Source: Pseudomonas fluorescens (GTDB lineage: Bacteria > Pseudomonadota > Gammaproteobacteria > Pseudomonadales > Pseudomonadaceae). Taken from it: a stretch of DNA of 64,000 nucleotides. Each line of letters starts with the position of its first letter. Within the stretch, counting starts at the first letter, position 1. The notes beneath the pieces were generated by a model. It was given only the letters and a program-made list of their open reading frames with translations. It was not told the DNA's origin and did not search any database. The stretch covers positions 372,001 to 436,000 of the forward strand of contig NZ_LVEJ01000003.1 in assembly GCF_001648775.1 (NCBI RefSeq), written 5' to 3'. Shown in pieces: positions 26,047-35,674 of this stretch. The position numbers and the translations under genes were made by a program.

Positions 26047-26946
26047 TCACGCTGGACTATCGACCTGCTCCAGCATCCACTTCACAAAGTCCCGCACCTT
26101 GGGCACTTCCGCCGCGTGCTCCGGATATGCCAGGTAATAGGCATCTGTGCTGGGCATGGCATGCTCAAAAGGAATGACCAGTTTGCCGTCAGCCAATTCC
26201 TCTTCCACCAGAAACCTCGGCAACAACGCCACGCCGCAGCCAACCTGCGCGGCGCGGATGCACATATAAAAGGTTTCGAAACGTGGCCCGTGGTAGCTGT
26301 GTTCGGTCTGGTAACCCTGGCTGTCGAACCAGTCGTGCCAGGCCTGCGGCCGCGAGGCATTTTGCAGCAGGACCAGATCGGTGAGTTGCGTCGGATCAGT
26401 AAACGGCTTGTCCGGCAGGCTGCCCGGCGCGCAGACCGGCACCAGCTCTTCGCCGAACAATTTCAGGCATTCCGTGCCGGGCCGCGAGCCCTGACCGAAA
26501 TAGAACGCCAGATCGCTGCGCCCTTGCAGCAGATCATCGGCTTCCTGCTCGTTGCACAAATCCAGATGAATCGACGGATGGCGCAAGCGCCAGCCTTTCA
26601 GGCGCGGCACCAGCCAGCGCGCGCCAAAGGTCGACGGCGTCGATACGCGCAGGACTTCGGTCTCCCCGCCGTAGGAACGCAGGTAATGGGTGGACATTTC
26701 CACTTGCGAGAGAATTTTTCGTACTTCAACCAGGTACAAATCCCCGGCCGGGGTCATTTGTAAACGCCGACGTACGCGGCGGAACAACAAATGCTGCAAC
26801 AGTTCTTCCAACTGCGCGACCTGCTTGCTCACCGCGCTCTGGGTCAGGTTCAGTTCCTCGGCGGCGCGGGTGAAGCTCAAGTGCCGGGTCACGGCTTCGA
26901 AGCACTGCAATGCAGTGATCGAGGGCAAGTGGCGTTTGTTCAGCAT
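26047..26946 (-). CDS. LysR family transcriptional regulator, divergent from amaB
   Basis: The 299-residue regulator has an N-terminal winged helix-turn-helix (SFTRAAEELNLTQSAVSKQV, about residues 24-43) and a periplasmic-binding-protein-like effector domain of the GcvA type (TFGARWLVPRLKGWRLRHPS). It is divergent from amaB with a 162-nt shared promoter region. In P. putida a LysR gene occupies the same position beside the pipecolate genes. It probably controls amaB-amaA in response to a lysine-pathway intermediate, inferred from position only. Confidence 0.88.
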   Translation of the reverse strand: MLNKRHLPSITALQCFEAVTRHLSFTRAAEELNLTQSAVSKQVAQLEELLQHLLFRRVRRRLQMTPAGDLYLVEVRKILSQVEMSTHYLRSYGGETEVLRVSTPSTFGARWLVPRLKGWRLRHPSIHLDLCNEQEADDLLQGRSDLAFYFGQGSRPGTECLKLFGEELVPVCAPGSLPDKPFTDPTQLTDLVLLQNASRPQAWHDWFDSQGYQTEHSYHGPRFETFYMCIRAAQVGCGVALLPRFLVEEELADGKLVIPFEHAMPSTDAYYLAYPEHAAEVPKVRDFVKWMLEQVDSPA

Positions 26947-27108
26947 GGCCGATCCTTTTCTTGTCTTTCTAGCGCTGCATGAATAAACGGAATGATATCT
27001 CGCGTAAAGGTCGTTTGTTGCCTTGCCATTGTGACGCTACAACTAAAGGCCTGCCCGGTCGCGAAACAGTGGCCGCACACATTCAGTTTTTTGCTTGAGG
27101 AGTGACCC

Positions 27109-28599
27109 ATGGTTGCCGCATTGCTTGATCGTCTTGGTGTGAACCCGGCCCTTTACCAGAACGGCAAAGTGCCGGTGCATTCGCCGATCGACGGCAGCCG
27201 CATCGCCGCCGTGAACTGGGAAGGCCCGGCCGAAGTCGAGCAGCACATCAGTCGCGCAGATCATGCGTTCGAGCAATGGCGCAAGGTGCCGGCCCCGCGT
27301 CGCGGCGAGCTGGTACGTCAGTTCGGCGAAGTGTTGCGCGAATACAAAGCTGATCTCGGTGAACTGGTTTCCTGGGAGGCCGGCAAGATCACCCAGGAAG
27401 GTCTTGGTGAAGTGCAGGAGATGATCGACATCTGCGATTTCGCCGTCGGTCTGTCCCGCCAGTTGTACGGTTTGACCATCGCTTCCGAGCGTCCGGGCCA
27501 CCACATGCGCGAAACCTGGCATCCGCTGGGCGTGGTCGGCGTCATTAGCGCGTTCAATTTCCCGGTCGCGGTGTGGGCGTGGAACACCACGCTGGCGCTG
27601 GTCTGCGGCAACCCGGTGGTGTGGAAACCGTCGGAGAAAACCCCGCTGACCGCGTTGGCCTGTCAGGCACTGTTTGATCGTGTAGTGAAGAATTTCACCG
27701 ACGCCCCAGCGAATCTTTGCCAGGTGATTATTGGTGGTCGCGACGCTGGCGAAGCCTTGGTCGATGACCCGCGTGTTGCGCTGATCAGCGCCACCGGCAG
27801 CACACGCATGGGCCGCGAAGTGGCGCCGAAAGTCGCCGCCCGTTTCGCTCGCAGCATTCTCGAATTGGGCGGTAACAACGCGATGATCCTCGGCCCAAGC
27901 GCCGACCTCGACATGGCGGTCCGCGCGATTCTGTTCAGCGCCGTCGGCACTGCCGGGCAGCGTTGCACCACCTTGCGTCGTCTGATCGCCCATGAGTCGG
28001 TGAAAGAAGAAATCGTCACCCGCCTCAAAGCTGCGTACTCGAAGGTGCGTATCGGCAACCCGCTGGAAGGCAATCTGGTCGGCCCGCTGATCGACAAACA
28101 CAGCTTCGAAAACATGCAGGATGCGCTGGAACAGGCATTGAGCGAAGGCGGTCGGGTGTTTGGCGGCAAGCGTCAGCTCGAAGATCAATTCCCTAACGCC
28201 TATTACGTTTCGCCGGCCATCGTTGAAATGCCGGAGCAGAGCGACGTGGTCTGCAGCGAAACCTTCGCGCCGATTCTGTACGTGGTCGGTTACAGCGATT
28301 TCCAGGAAGCGCTGCGTCTGAACAATGCGGTGCCACAAGGTCTGTCGTCATGCATCTTCACCACCGATGTGCGCGAGGCTGAGCAGTTCATGTCGGCAGT
28401 CGGCAGTGATTGCGGGATTGCCAACGTCAACATCGGCCCGAGCGGCGCGGAAATTGGTGGCGCGTTTGGTGGCGAGAAAGAAACCGGTGGCGGGCGTGAA
28501 TCGGGTTCCGATGCATGGCGCGCGTACATGCGCCGCCAGACCAACACCGTGAACTACTCGCTGGAGTTGCCGCTGGCGCAGGGCATTACGTTCGACTGA
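27109..28599 (+). CDS. amaB: L-piperidine-6-carboxylate / alpha-aminoadipate semialdehyde dehydrogenase
   Basis: This NAD(P)-dependent aldehyde dehydrogenase oxidises aminoadipate semialdehyde (in equilibrium with piperideine-6-carboxylate) to 2-aminoadipate in the D-lysine/pipecolate route. The 496-residue protein has the catalytic glutamate E252 (SILELGGNNAMI) and nucleophile C286 (GTAGQRCTTLRRL), with ISAFNFPVAVWAWNTTLALV in the cofactor fold. The closing IGPSGAEIGGAFGGEKETGG pattern is typical of the ALDH7 group. It is followed by amaA, as in P. putida. A REP doublet lies between the two genes, so processing or separate expression is possible. Confidence 0.93.
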   Translation: MVAALLDRLGVNPALYQNGKVPVHSPIDGSRIAAVNWEGPAEVEQHISRADHAFEQWRKVPAPRRGELVRQFGEVLREYKADLGELVSWEAGKITQEGLGEVQEMIDICDFAVGLSRQLYGLTIASERPGHHMRETWHPLGVVGVISAFNFPVAVWAWNTTLALVCGNPVVWKPSEKTPLTALACQALFDRVVKNFTDAPANLCQVIIGGRDAGEALVDDPRVALISATGSTRMGREVAPKVAARFARSILELGGNNAMILGPSADLDMAVRAILFSAVGTAGQRCTTLRRLIAHESVKEEIVTRLKAAYSKVRIGNPLEGNLVGPLIDKHSFENMQDALEQALSEGGRVFGGKRQLEDQFPNAYYVSPAIVEMPEQSDVVCSETFAPILYVVGYSDFQEALRLNNAVPQGLSSCIFTTDVREAEQFMSAVGSDCGIANVNIGPSGAEIGGAFGGEKETGGGRESGSDAWRAYMRRQTNTVNYSLELPLAQGITFD

Positions 28600-28624
28600 G
28601 TGATGCCGCCAAATGTAGATCCCC

Positions 28625-28728
28625 TGTGGGAGCGAGCCTGCTCGCGAATACGGTGGGTCAGTCGACATAGTTGTTGGCTGATATACCGCTTTCGTCGGAA
28701 CGCCGCCCGGAGCAGGCTCGCTCCCACA
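28625..28728. repeat. REP doublet with an interrupted right arm
   Basis: The left arm TGTGGGAGCGAGCCTGCTCG is intact. The right arm reads CCGCTTTCG, then an extra 14-16 nt (about 28695-28710, TCGGAACGCCGCCCGG) where two bases normally stand, then AGCAGGCTCGCTCCCACA. The hairpin of that arm is therefore broken. Confidence 0.85.
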
Positions 28729-28768
28729 GGGTATGCAGTGTTTGTTAGGTTTCTGTTGGAGTCTGGCA

Positions 28769-30052
28769 ATGCCGTTACGCGAAGAATGTCTGTGGGAAAC
28801 ACTTACGCCGCAAAGGCCGGATAATTCGGCGCTCAAAGGCGAAGTCAACGTCGATGTCTGCGTGATCGGCGCCGGGTTCACCGGGTTGTCGGCGGCGCTG
28901 CATCTGTTGGAAAAAGGCAAAAGCGTCTGCGTGCTCGAAGCCCATCGCGCCGGGCACGGCGGTTCCGGGCGCAACGTCGGCCTGGTCAACGCCGGCATGT
29001 GGATCCCGCCGGACGAGATCGAAGCCGGTTTTGGCGAAGCGGTTGGCAGTCAGCTCAACCGCATGCTCGGGGCGGCGCCGGCCTTGGTGTTCAGCCTTGT
29101 GGACAAGTACAACATCGATTGCCAGTTGCGCCGCGAAGGCACGCTGCACATGGCGCACAACGCCAAGGGCGAGGCGGATCTGCGCAGTCGTGAGCAGCAA
29201 TGGAAACGCCGTGGTGCACCGGTCGAATTGCTCACCGGCAAGGCCTGCGAACAGGCCACCGGCACGCAAAAAATTGCCGCTGCGTTGCTCGACCGTCGCG
29301 CCGGCACGCTCAATCCGATGGCCTACGTCACCGGGCTGGCCAATGCCGTGATCAGTCTTGGCGGGCAAATGTTCGATCATTCGCCGGTCACTCGCCTTGA
29401 ACGTCAGGGCGCGAAATGGTCGGTGCAGACTGAGCACGGATCCGTGCTGGCCGAGCAAGTGGTCATCGCCTCCAACGCCTACACCGAAGGCGACTGGACC
29501 GAGCTCAAACGCAACTTTTTCCCCGGTTATTACTATCAGGTCGCTTCGGTGCCGCTGACCGAAGACGCCGCGCAGGAAATTCTGCCGGGCGGGCAGGGCT
29601 CGTGGGACACGCGGCAGGTACTGAGCAGCATTCGCCGCGACAAAGAAGGGCGGTTATTGCTGGGTAGTCTGGGCAACGGCAATCAGAAACCAACGTGGTT
29701 TCTCAAGGCCTGGGCCGACCGGGTGCAGCAGCATTACTTCCCCAATCTGAAACCCGTCGATTGGGAATGCACCTGGACCGGGCGTATCGCCTTTACGCCC
29801 GATCACCTTATGCGTCTGTTCGAACCGGCGCCGGGACTGGTGGCGGTCACCGGCTACAACGGTCGCGGCGTCACTACCGGTACGGTGGTTGGCAAAGCCT
29901 TCGCCGATTATCTGTGTAACGGCAATCCACAAACCCTGCCGATTCCTTTCGCACCGATGCAGCCCTTGTCGGGCGTCGGCTTGCGCAGTTGCCTGTACGA
30001 GGCCGGGTTCTCGCTGTATCACGCGGGCCAGTGCCTGCGCATTGTGATTTGA
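28769..30052 (+). CDS. amaA: L-pipecolate oxidase, FAD-dependent
   Basis: AmaA oxidises L-pipecolate to piperideine-6-carboxylate, the substrate of AmaB. The protein of 427 residues is a DAO-type flavoenzyme with the Rossmann motif VDVCVIGAGFTGLSAALHLL (about residues 30-50). AHRAGHGGSGRNVGLVNAG and GYNGRGVTTGTVVGKAFADY make up the FAD and substrate site. MPLREECLWE with GGAG upstream marks the start at 28769. It lies downstream of amaB and upstream of an amino-acid ABC transporter. Other glycine/D-amino-acid oxidases are similar, so the substrate rests partly on the amaB neighbourhood. Confidence 0.9.
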   Translation: MPLREECLWETLTPQRPDNSALKGEVNVDVCVIGAGFTGLSAALHLLEKGKSVCVLEAHRAGHGGSGRNVGLVNAGMWIPPDEIEAGFGEAVGSQLNRMLGAAPALVFSLVDKYNIDCQLRREGTLHMAHNAKGEADLRSREQQWKRRGAPVELLTGKACEQATGTQKIAAALLDRRAGTLNPMAYVTGLANAVISLGGQMFDHSPVTRLERQGAKWSVQTEHGSVLAEQVVIASNAYTEGDWTELKRNFFPGYYYQVASVPLTEDAAQEILPGGQGSWDTRQVLSSIRRDKEGRLLLGSLGNGNQKPTWFLKAWADRVQQHYFPNLKPVDWECTWTGRIAFTPDHLMRLFEPAPGLVAVTGYNGRGVTTGTVVGKAFADYLCNGNPQTLPIPFAPMQPLSGVGLRSCLYEAGFSLYHAGQCLRIVI

Positions 30053-30098
30053 GTGTTGAAATATGTTGCCGGAAGCGGCGCTTTTCGATGCAGCGACT

Positions 30099-30172
30099 AG
30101 CCTGTAATGGTGCGGGTTGTAGCAGTCCCGCACCAGCAGTGTGCAGTTCGGTGACGCGGGCTGTTACAGGCT
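30099..30172. repeat. nested inverted repeats upstream of the ABC operon
   Basis: AGCCTGTAA (30099-30107) pairs with TTACAGGCT (30164-30172). Inside, TGGTGCGGG (30108-30116) pairs with CCCGCACCA (30127-30135) around a 10-nt loop. All stems are perfect 9-mers. It could act as the end of the amaA transcript or as binding sites; no T-tract follows. Confidence 0.7.
30129..30145 (+). promoter_or_regulatory. candidate NtrC enhancer site
   Basis: CGCACCAGCAGTGTGCA matches TGCACCA-N3-TGGTGCA at 11 of the 14 specified positions. It lies about 75 nt upstream of the start predicted from the sigma-54 box at 30187. Confidence 0.45.
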
Positions 30173-30186
30173 GGTTGCACGTCGTT

Positions 30187-30203
30187 TGGCACCGCGGTTG
30201 CAA
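30187..30203 (+). promoter_or_regulatory. sigma-54 promoter of the amino-acid ABC transporter operon
   Basis: TGGCACCGCGGTTGCAA is an almost perfect sigma-54 site: TGGCAC and TTGCA with the GG-N10-GC spacing. The start would fall near 30213, giving a leader of about 207 nt before the binding-protein gene. The remaining gene-free sequence to 30420 holds no open frame that I would support. Confidence 0.6.
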
Positions 30204-30420
30204 TGATGGCGCGTGCGGGTTGCGCCTGAAAAAATAAATGGTTTCACCTTCCGCGGTTTAGACGGTTGCACGCCCAATGAAAATGGGAACGAAACAGTCG
30301 AAATAACAAGAAAGCAGCGACTTTTTGAAGAATAAAAAACCGATGGCACGGCCCTTGCTCAGAGCATTCAGTGAAGTGAAGTCGCAGTGCCAACTAAAAA
30401 AAACCTTGGAGCACCACCTC

Positions 30421-31554
30421 ATGTCCCAGACGTTTTACAAGAAAGGCTTTCTGGCCCTCGCAGTGGCTACTGCGTTGGGTGTTTCTGCGTTTGCTCAAGC
30501 TGATGTGAAAATCGGTGTAGCGGGTCCAATGACTGGCGCCAACGCGGCATTTGGCGAGCAGTACATGAAGGGTGCACAGGCAGCGGCTGACGCAGTCAAC
30601 GCGGCGGGCGGCGTCAACGGGGAGAAAATCGTACTGGTCAAGGGCGATGACGCCTGCGAACCGAAGCAGGCCGTGACGGTCGCCAAGGACCTGGTCAACC
30701 AGAAAGTCGCTGGCGTAGTCGGTCACTTCTGCTCTTCTTCCACCATTCCAGCCTCGGAAATCTATGACGAAGCCGGTGTCATCGCGATCACTCCGGGGTC
30801 CACCAACCCGCAAGTGACCGAGCGCGGCCTCAGCGCCATGTTCCGTATGTGCGGGCGTGACGACCAGCAGGGCATCGTCGCCGGCGATTACATTGTCGAT
30901 GTGCTCAAAGGCAAAAAAGTTGCCGTGCTGCACGACAAGGACACCTACGGCCAAGGCCTGGCAGATGCCACCAAGGCACAGCTTGAGAAGCGTGGCGTGA
31001 AGCCGGTGCTGTACGAAGGCCTGACCCGTGGCGAGAAAGACTTCAGCGCCGTGGTTACCAAGATCCGCGCCGCTGGTGCCGACGTCGTTTACTTCGGCGG
31101 TCTGCACCCGGAAGCCGGTCCACTGGTCAAGCAACTGCGTACCGAAGGCCTGAAAGACGTCAAGTTCATGTCCGATGACGGCATCGTCACCGACGAACTG
31201 GTGACCACCGCAGGCGGCCCGCAATACGTCGACGGCGTGCTGATGACCTTCGGCGCCGACCCGCGTCTGCTGCCAGAAAGTAAAACCGTCGTCGATGCCT
31301 TCCGCAAGGCCGGCACCGAGCCTGAGGGCTACACCCTGTACGCCTACGCTTCGGTGCAGACGCTGGCTGCCGCGTTCAACGGCGCCAAGTCCAACAGTGG
31401 CGAGAAAGCCGCCGAGTGGCTGAAAGCCAATCCGGTGAAAACAGTCATGGGCGAGAAAGCCTGGGACAAGAAGGGCGACCTGAAAGTCTCCGACTACGTG
31501 GTGTACCAGTGGGACGCCACCGGCAAATACCACCAGCTGGAAAAACAGAAGTAA
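30421..31554 (+). CDS. HAAT-family amino-acid ABC transporter, periplasmic binding protein
   Basis: The 377-residue precursor has a Sec signal (KKGFLALAVATALGVSAFAQ, cleaved before ADVKIGVAGP). It has the type I periplasmic binding fold of leucine/isoleucine/valine receptors. KIGVAGPMTGANAAFGEQ and VVGHFCSSSTIPASEIYDEA (ligand and disulfide region) are typical. It heads binding protein-livH-livM-livG-livF. In PAO1 the equivalent locus (PA4913-PA4909, from memory) is a paralogue of the braCDEFG system, so the ligand may be a branched-chain or another amino acid. The start at 30421 is fixed by the signal peptide and the upstream TTGGAG. Confidence 0.93.
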   Translation: MSQTFYKKGFLALAVATALGVSAFAQADVKIGVAGPMTGANAAFGEQYMKGAQAAADAVNAAGGVNGEKIVLVKGDDACEPKQAVTVAKDLVNQKVAGVVGHFCSSSTIPASEIYDEAGVIAITPGSTNPQVTERGLSAMFRMCGRDDQQGIVAGDYIVDVLKGKKVAVLHDKDTYGQGLADATKAQLEKRGVKPVLYEGLTRGEKDFSAVVTKIRAAGADVVYFGGLHPEAGPLVKQLRTEGLKDVKFMSDDGIVTDELVTTAGGPQYVDGVLMTFGADPRLLPESKTVVDAFRKAGTEPEGYTLYAYASVQTLAAAFNGAKSNSGEKAAEWLKANPVKTVMGEKAWDKKGDLKVSDYVVYQWDATGKYHQLEKQK

Positions 31555-31589
31555 GGGCTGACGCGATCAGCTGATCCCCACTCATCCAA

Positions 31590-31679
31590 TGTGGGAGCGA
31601 GCCTGCTCGCGAAGACGGAATGACTGCCAACACATGTGTTGAATGATCGACCGCTTTCGCGAGCAGGCTCGCTCCCACA
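31590..31679. repeat. REP doublet inside the transporter operon
   Basis: TGTGGGAGCGAGCCTGCTCG and the inverted TTCGCGAGCAGGCTCGCTCC lie about 42 nt apart between the binding-protein and permease genes. At this place such hairpins often protect the upstream message, which would give more binding protein than permease. Confidence 0.9.
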
Positions 31680-31752
31680 AGGGGCAGAGTGTATCGGGCT
31701 GATCGTGGCTGACATTGCTCCGACGTAAATCTGTATTTTTCCTAGAAGAGCC

Positions 31753-31788
31753 GCACGCCCACCGGCGTGCAGGTTCTCACTGCGTGAG
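31753..31788 (+). promoter_or_regulatory. two small hairpins before livH
   Basis: GCACGCC-CACC-GGCGTGC (31753-31770) is followed by CTCAC-TGC-GTGAG (31776-31788), ending 8 nt before the livH ATG. With no strong Shine-Dalgarno there, these structures could limit permease translation. Confidence 0.4.
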
Positions 31789-31796
31789 ATTGCGTT

Positions 31797-32711
<915 letters not shown>

Positions 32712-32714
32712 GCG

Positions 32715-34016
32715 ATGTCTTCAACCACCAAAAAAAGCATTGATGTCAAAAAAAGCCTGGTTGAGGCGATTCTGGCCGGCCTGATTGCCCTGATCGTTTT
32801 CGGGCCGATTGTCGGTGTCGTCCTTGAGGGGTACAGCTTCAATCTCGAACCGACCCGCGTAGCGTGGATCATCGGTATCGTCATGGTTGGCCGCTTCGTC
32901 CTCAGCCTGTTCCTGCAAACGCCCAAGGGCCTGAAAATTCTCGACGGATTCGAGAGCACCGGTTCCGGTGTGCACGTGCTGCCAAGCGACCATAAATCGA
33001 GCTTGCGCTGGATCATCCCGCTGCTGATTGTGCTGGCGGTCATCGTGCCGTTTGTTTCCAACTCCTATCTGTTGGGCGTGGTCATCCTCGGGTTGATCTA
33101 CGTGCTGCTGGGGTTGGGGCTGAACATCGTGGTCGGTCTGGCTGGTCTGCTCGACCTCGGTTACGTGGCGTTTTACGCCATCGGTGCCTACGGTCTGGCG
33201 CTGGGTTATCAATACCTCGGTCTGGGTTTCTGGACGGTGCTGCCGCTGGCGGCGATCACCGCGGGTCTGGCCGGTTGCATCCTCGGTTTCCCGGTGTTGC
33301 GTCTGCATGGCGACTATCTGGCGATCGTGACCCTGGGCTTCGGTGAAATCATTCGCCTGATCCTCAACAACTGGTTGTCCCTGACTGGCGGCCCGAACGG
33401 CATGCCGGCGCCATTGCCAACCTTCTTCGGTCTGGAGTTCGGCAAGCGGGCGAAGGATGGCGGGGTGCCGTTCCATGAGTTCTTCGGCATCGCCTACAAC
33501 CCGGACGTGAAGTACTACTTCATCTACGCGGTGCTGTTTCTGGTGGTATTGGCGGTGCTGTACATCAAGCATCGTCTGGTGAAAATGCCGGTCGGTCGCG
33601 CCTGGGAAGCCCTGCGTGAAGACGAAATCGCCTGCCGCTCGATGGGCCTCAACCACGTGCTGGTCAAGCTTTCGGCGTTCACCATTGGCGCGTCGACGGC
33701 GGGTCTGGCCGGGGTGTTTTTCGCCACCTATCAAGGTTTCGTCAACCCGACCTCGTTTACCTTCTTCGAATCGGCGTTGATCCTCGCCATCGTCGTGCTC
33801 GGCGGCATGGGTTCGACCATCGGCGTGGTGATCGCGGCATTCGTGCTCACCGTCGCCCCGGAACTGCTGCGCGGCTTCGCCGAATATCGCGTGTTGCTGT
33901 TCGGCATCCTGATGGTGTTGATGATGATCTGGCGACCACGCGGGCTGATCCGCATCAGCCGTACCGGGGTCACTCCACGCAAAGGTGCCATTCACTATGA
34001 GAGGACTGCGCCATGA
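32715..34016 (+). CDS. livM: branched-chain-type amino-acid ABC transporter permease LivM
   Basis: The second permease is 433 residues long. A soluble/amphipathic N-terminal region with two hydrophobic helices (about 15-70) precedes the core (VGLAGLLDLGYVAFYAIGAY; GDYLAIVTLGFGEIIRLILN). The EAA-like loop is PVGRAWEALREDEIACRSMG, and GGMGSTIGVVIAAFVLTVAP follows. Its stop overlaps the livG start by 4 nt (ATGA), indicating coupled translation. Confidence 0.95.
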   Translation: MSSTTKKSIDVKKSLVEAILAGLIALIVFGPIVGVVLEGYSFNLEPTRVAWIIGIVMVGRFVLSLFLQTPKGLKILDGFESTGSGVHVLPSDHKSSLRWIIPLLIVLAVIVPFVSNSYLLGVVILGLIYVLLGLGLNIVVGLAGLLDLGYVAFYAIGAYGLALGYQYLGLGFWTVLPLAAITAGLAGCILGFPVLRLHGDYLAIVTLGFGEIIRLILNNWLSLTGGPNGMPAPLPTFFGLEFGKRAKDGGVPFHEFFGIAYNPDVKYYFIYAVLFLVVLAVLYIKHRLVKMPVGRAWEALREDEIACRSMGLNHVLVKLSAFTIGASTAGLAGVFFATYQGFVNPTSFTFFESALILAIVVLGGMGSTIGVVIAAFVLTVAPELLRGFAEYRVLLFGILMVLMMIWRPRGLIRISRTGVTPRKGAIHYERTAP

Positions 34017-34885
34017 GTGAAGTCGTACTCTCTGTTGAAAAACTGATGATGCACTTTGGCGGCATCAAGGCCTTGAGCGATGTCAGCCTGAAGGTTAAAC
34101 GCAACTCGATCTTCGCCCTGATCGGCCCTAACGGCGCTGGCAAAACCACGGTGTTCAACTGCCTGACCGGTTTCTACAAAGCCTCCGGCGGCAAGATCGA
34201 ACTCAATGTGCGCGGCCAGCAGACCAACGTCATCCAGTTGTTGGGCGAGTCGTTTAAAGCGACCGACTTCGTCTCGCCGAAATCCTTCCTCAGCCGTCTG
34301 TATTACAAGATGTTCGGTGGTACGCACCTGGTGAACCGTGCGGGGCTGGCGCGGACATTCCAGAACATTCGCCTGTTCAAGGAAATGTCGGTGCTGGAAA
34401 ACCTGCTGGTGGCCCAACACATGTGGGTCAACCGCAACATGCTCGCCGGCATCCTCAATACCAAGGGCTACCGCAAGGCTGAAAGCGACGCGCTGGACGT
34501 TGCGTTCTACTGGCTGGAAGTGGTCGATCTGGTCGACTGCGCCAACCGTCTCGCCGGTGAACTTTCCTACGGTCAGCAACGCCGTCTGGAGATTGCCCGG
34601 GCCATGTGCACGCGGCCGCAGATCATCTGCCTCGACGAACCGGCCGCCGGCCTCAACCCTCAGGAAACCGAAGCGCTGAGCGCGATGATCCGGCTGCTGC
34701 GCGACGAGCACGATCTGACCGTGGTGCTGATCGAACACGACATGGGCATGGTTATGAGTATTTCCGACCACATCGTGGTGCTGGACCACGGCATCGTCAT
34801 CGCCGAAGGCGGGCCTGAAGCGATTCGTAACGACCCGAAAGTGATTGCCGCCTATCTCGGCGCCGACGAAGAGGAGCTGGTATGA
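34013..34885 (+). CDS. livG: branched-chain-type amino-acid ABC transporter ATPase LivG
   Basis: The 290-residue ATPase has Walker A GPNGAGKTTVFN, signature LSYGQQRRLEIARAM, Walker B IICLDEPAAGLNPQE and the switch histidine in VLIEHDMG. The ~50-residue insertion between Walker A and the signature (SPKSFLSRLYYKMFGGTHLV) is normal for LivG. Both its start and stop overlap neighbours by 4 nt. Confidence 0.96.
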   Translation: MSEVVLSVEKLMMHFGGIKALSDVSLKVKRNSIFALIGPNGAGKTTVFNCLTGFYKASGGKIELNVRGQQTNVIQLLGESFKATDFVSPKSFLSRLYYKMFGGTHLVNRAGLARTFQNIRLFKEMSVLENLLVAQHMWVNRNMLAGILNTKGYRKAESDALDVAFYWLEVVDLVDCANRLAGELSYGQQRRLEIARAMCTRPQIICLDEPAAGLNPQETEALSAMIRLLRDEHDLTVVLIEHDMGMVMSISDHIVVLDHGIVIAEGGPEAIRNDPKVIAAYLGADEEELV

Positions 34886-35598
34886 CGCAACCGATCCTCG
34901 AACTCAAAGACCTCGACGTGTTCTACGGACCGATCCAGGCGCTTAAAGGTGTTTCGCTGCAGATCAACGAGGGGGAAACCGTCAGCCTGATCGGCTCCAA
35001 CGGTGCCGGCAAATCGACGTTGCTGATGTCGATCTTCGGCCAGCCACGGGCAGCGGGCGGGCAGATCATTTATCAAGGCGTCGACATCACCCAGAAGTCT
35101 TCGCACTACATCGCCTCCCACGGCATCGCGCAGTCGCCGGAAGGCCGGCGGGTGTTTCCCGACATGACCGTCGAGGAAAACCTGCTGATGGGTACCATCC
35201 CGATTGGCGACAAGTACGCCAAAGAGGACATGCAGCGCATGTTCACGCTGTTTCCACGGCTGGAAGAGCGGCGTACCCAGCGGGCGATGACCATGTCCGG
35301 TGGTGAGCAGCAGATGCTTGCGATTGCCCGCGCGTTGATGAGTCGGCCGAAGCTGTTGCTGCTCGACGAGCCGAGCCTGGGCCTGGCGCCGATCGTGGTG
35401 AAGCAGATCTTCGCAACCCTGCGCGAACTGGCGAAAACCGGCATGACGATTTTCCTCGTCGAGCAGAACGCCAACCATGCGCTGAAACTGTCTGACCGGG
35501 CGTATGTGATGGTCAACGGCGAGATTCGCCTGACGGGCACGGGTAAAGAGCTGTTGGTGAATGAGGAGGTGCGTAACGCCTATCTGGGCGGGCACTGA
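34882..35598 (+). CDS. livF: branched-chain-type amino-acid ABC transporter ATPase LivF
   Basis: The 238-residue ATPase is the last gene of the transporter operon. Walker A is GSNGAGKSTLLM, the signature is MSGGEQQMLAIARALMS, and Walker B is LLLLDEPSLGLAP. It couples with LivG to drive LivH/LivM. A hairpin terminator follows 18 nt after the stop. Confidence 0.96.
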   Translation: MTQPILELKDLDVFYGPIQALKGVSLQINEGETVSLIGSNGAGKSTLLMSIFGQPRAAGGQIIYQGVDITQKSSHYIASHGIAQSPEGRRVFPDMTVEENLLMGTIPIGDKYAKEDMQRMFTLFPRLEERRTQRAMTMSGGEQQMLAIARALMSRPKLLLLDEPSLGLAPIVVKQIFATLRELAKTGMTIFLVEQNANHALKLSDRAYVMVNGEIRLTGTGKELLVNEEVRNAYLGGH

Positions 35599-35616
35599 TT
35601 CCTCGACGTTATGCAC

Positions 35617-35647
35617 AGCCCCGGCGACGCAAGTCCCGGGGCTTTTT
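35617..35647 (+). terminator. terminator of the amino-acid ABC transporter operon
   Basis: AGCCCCGG pairs with CCGGGGCT around an 11-nt loop and is followed by TTTTC. It is the only clear terminator downstream of the five-gene operon. Confidence 0.85.
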
Positions 35648-35674
35648 CATTCCTCAAACATACCGCACGCCTGT

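Noticed and set aside
32721..33995. 424-codon open frame antisense to livM
   Set aside because: The His/Gln/Asp-rich translation is the shadow of a membrane-protein gene in the opposite strand.
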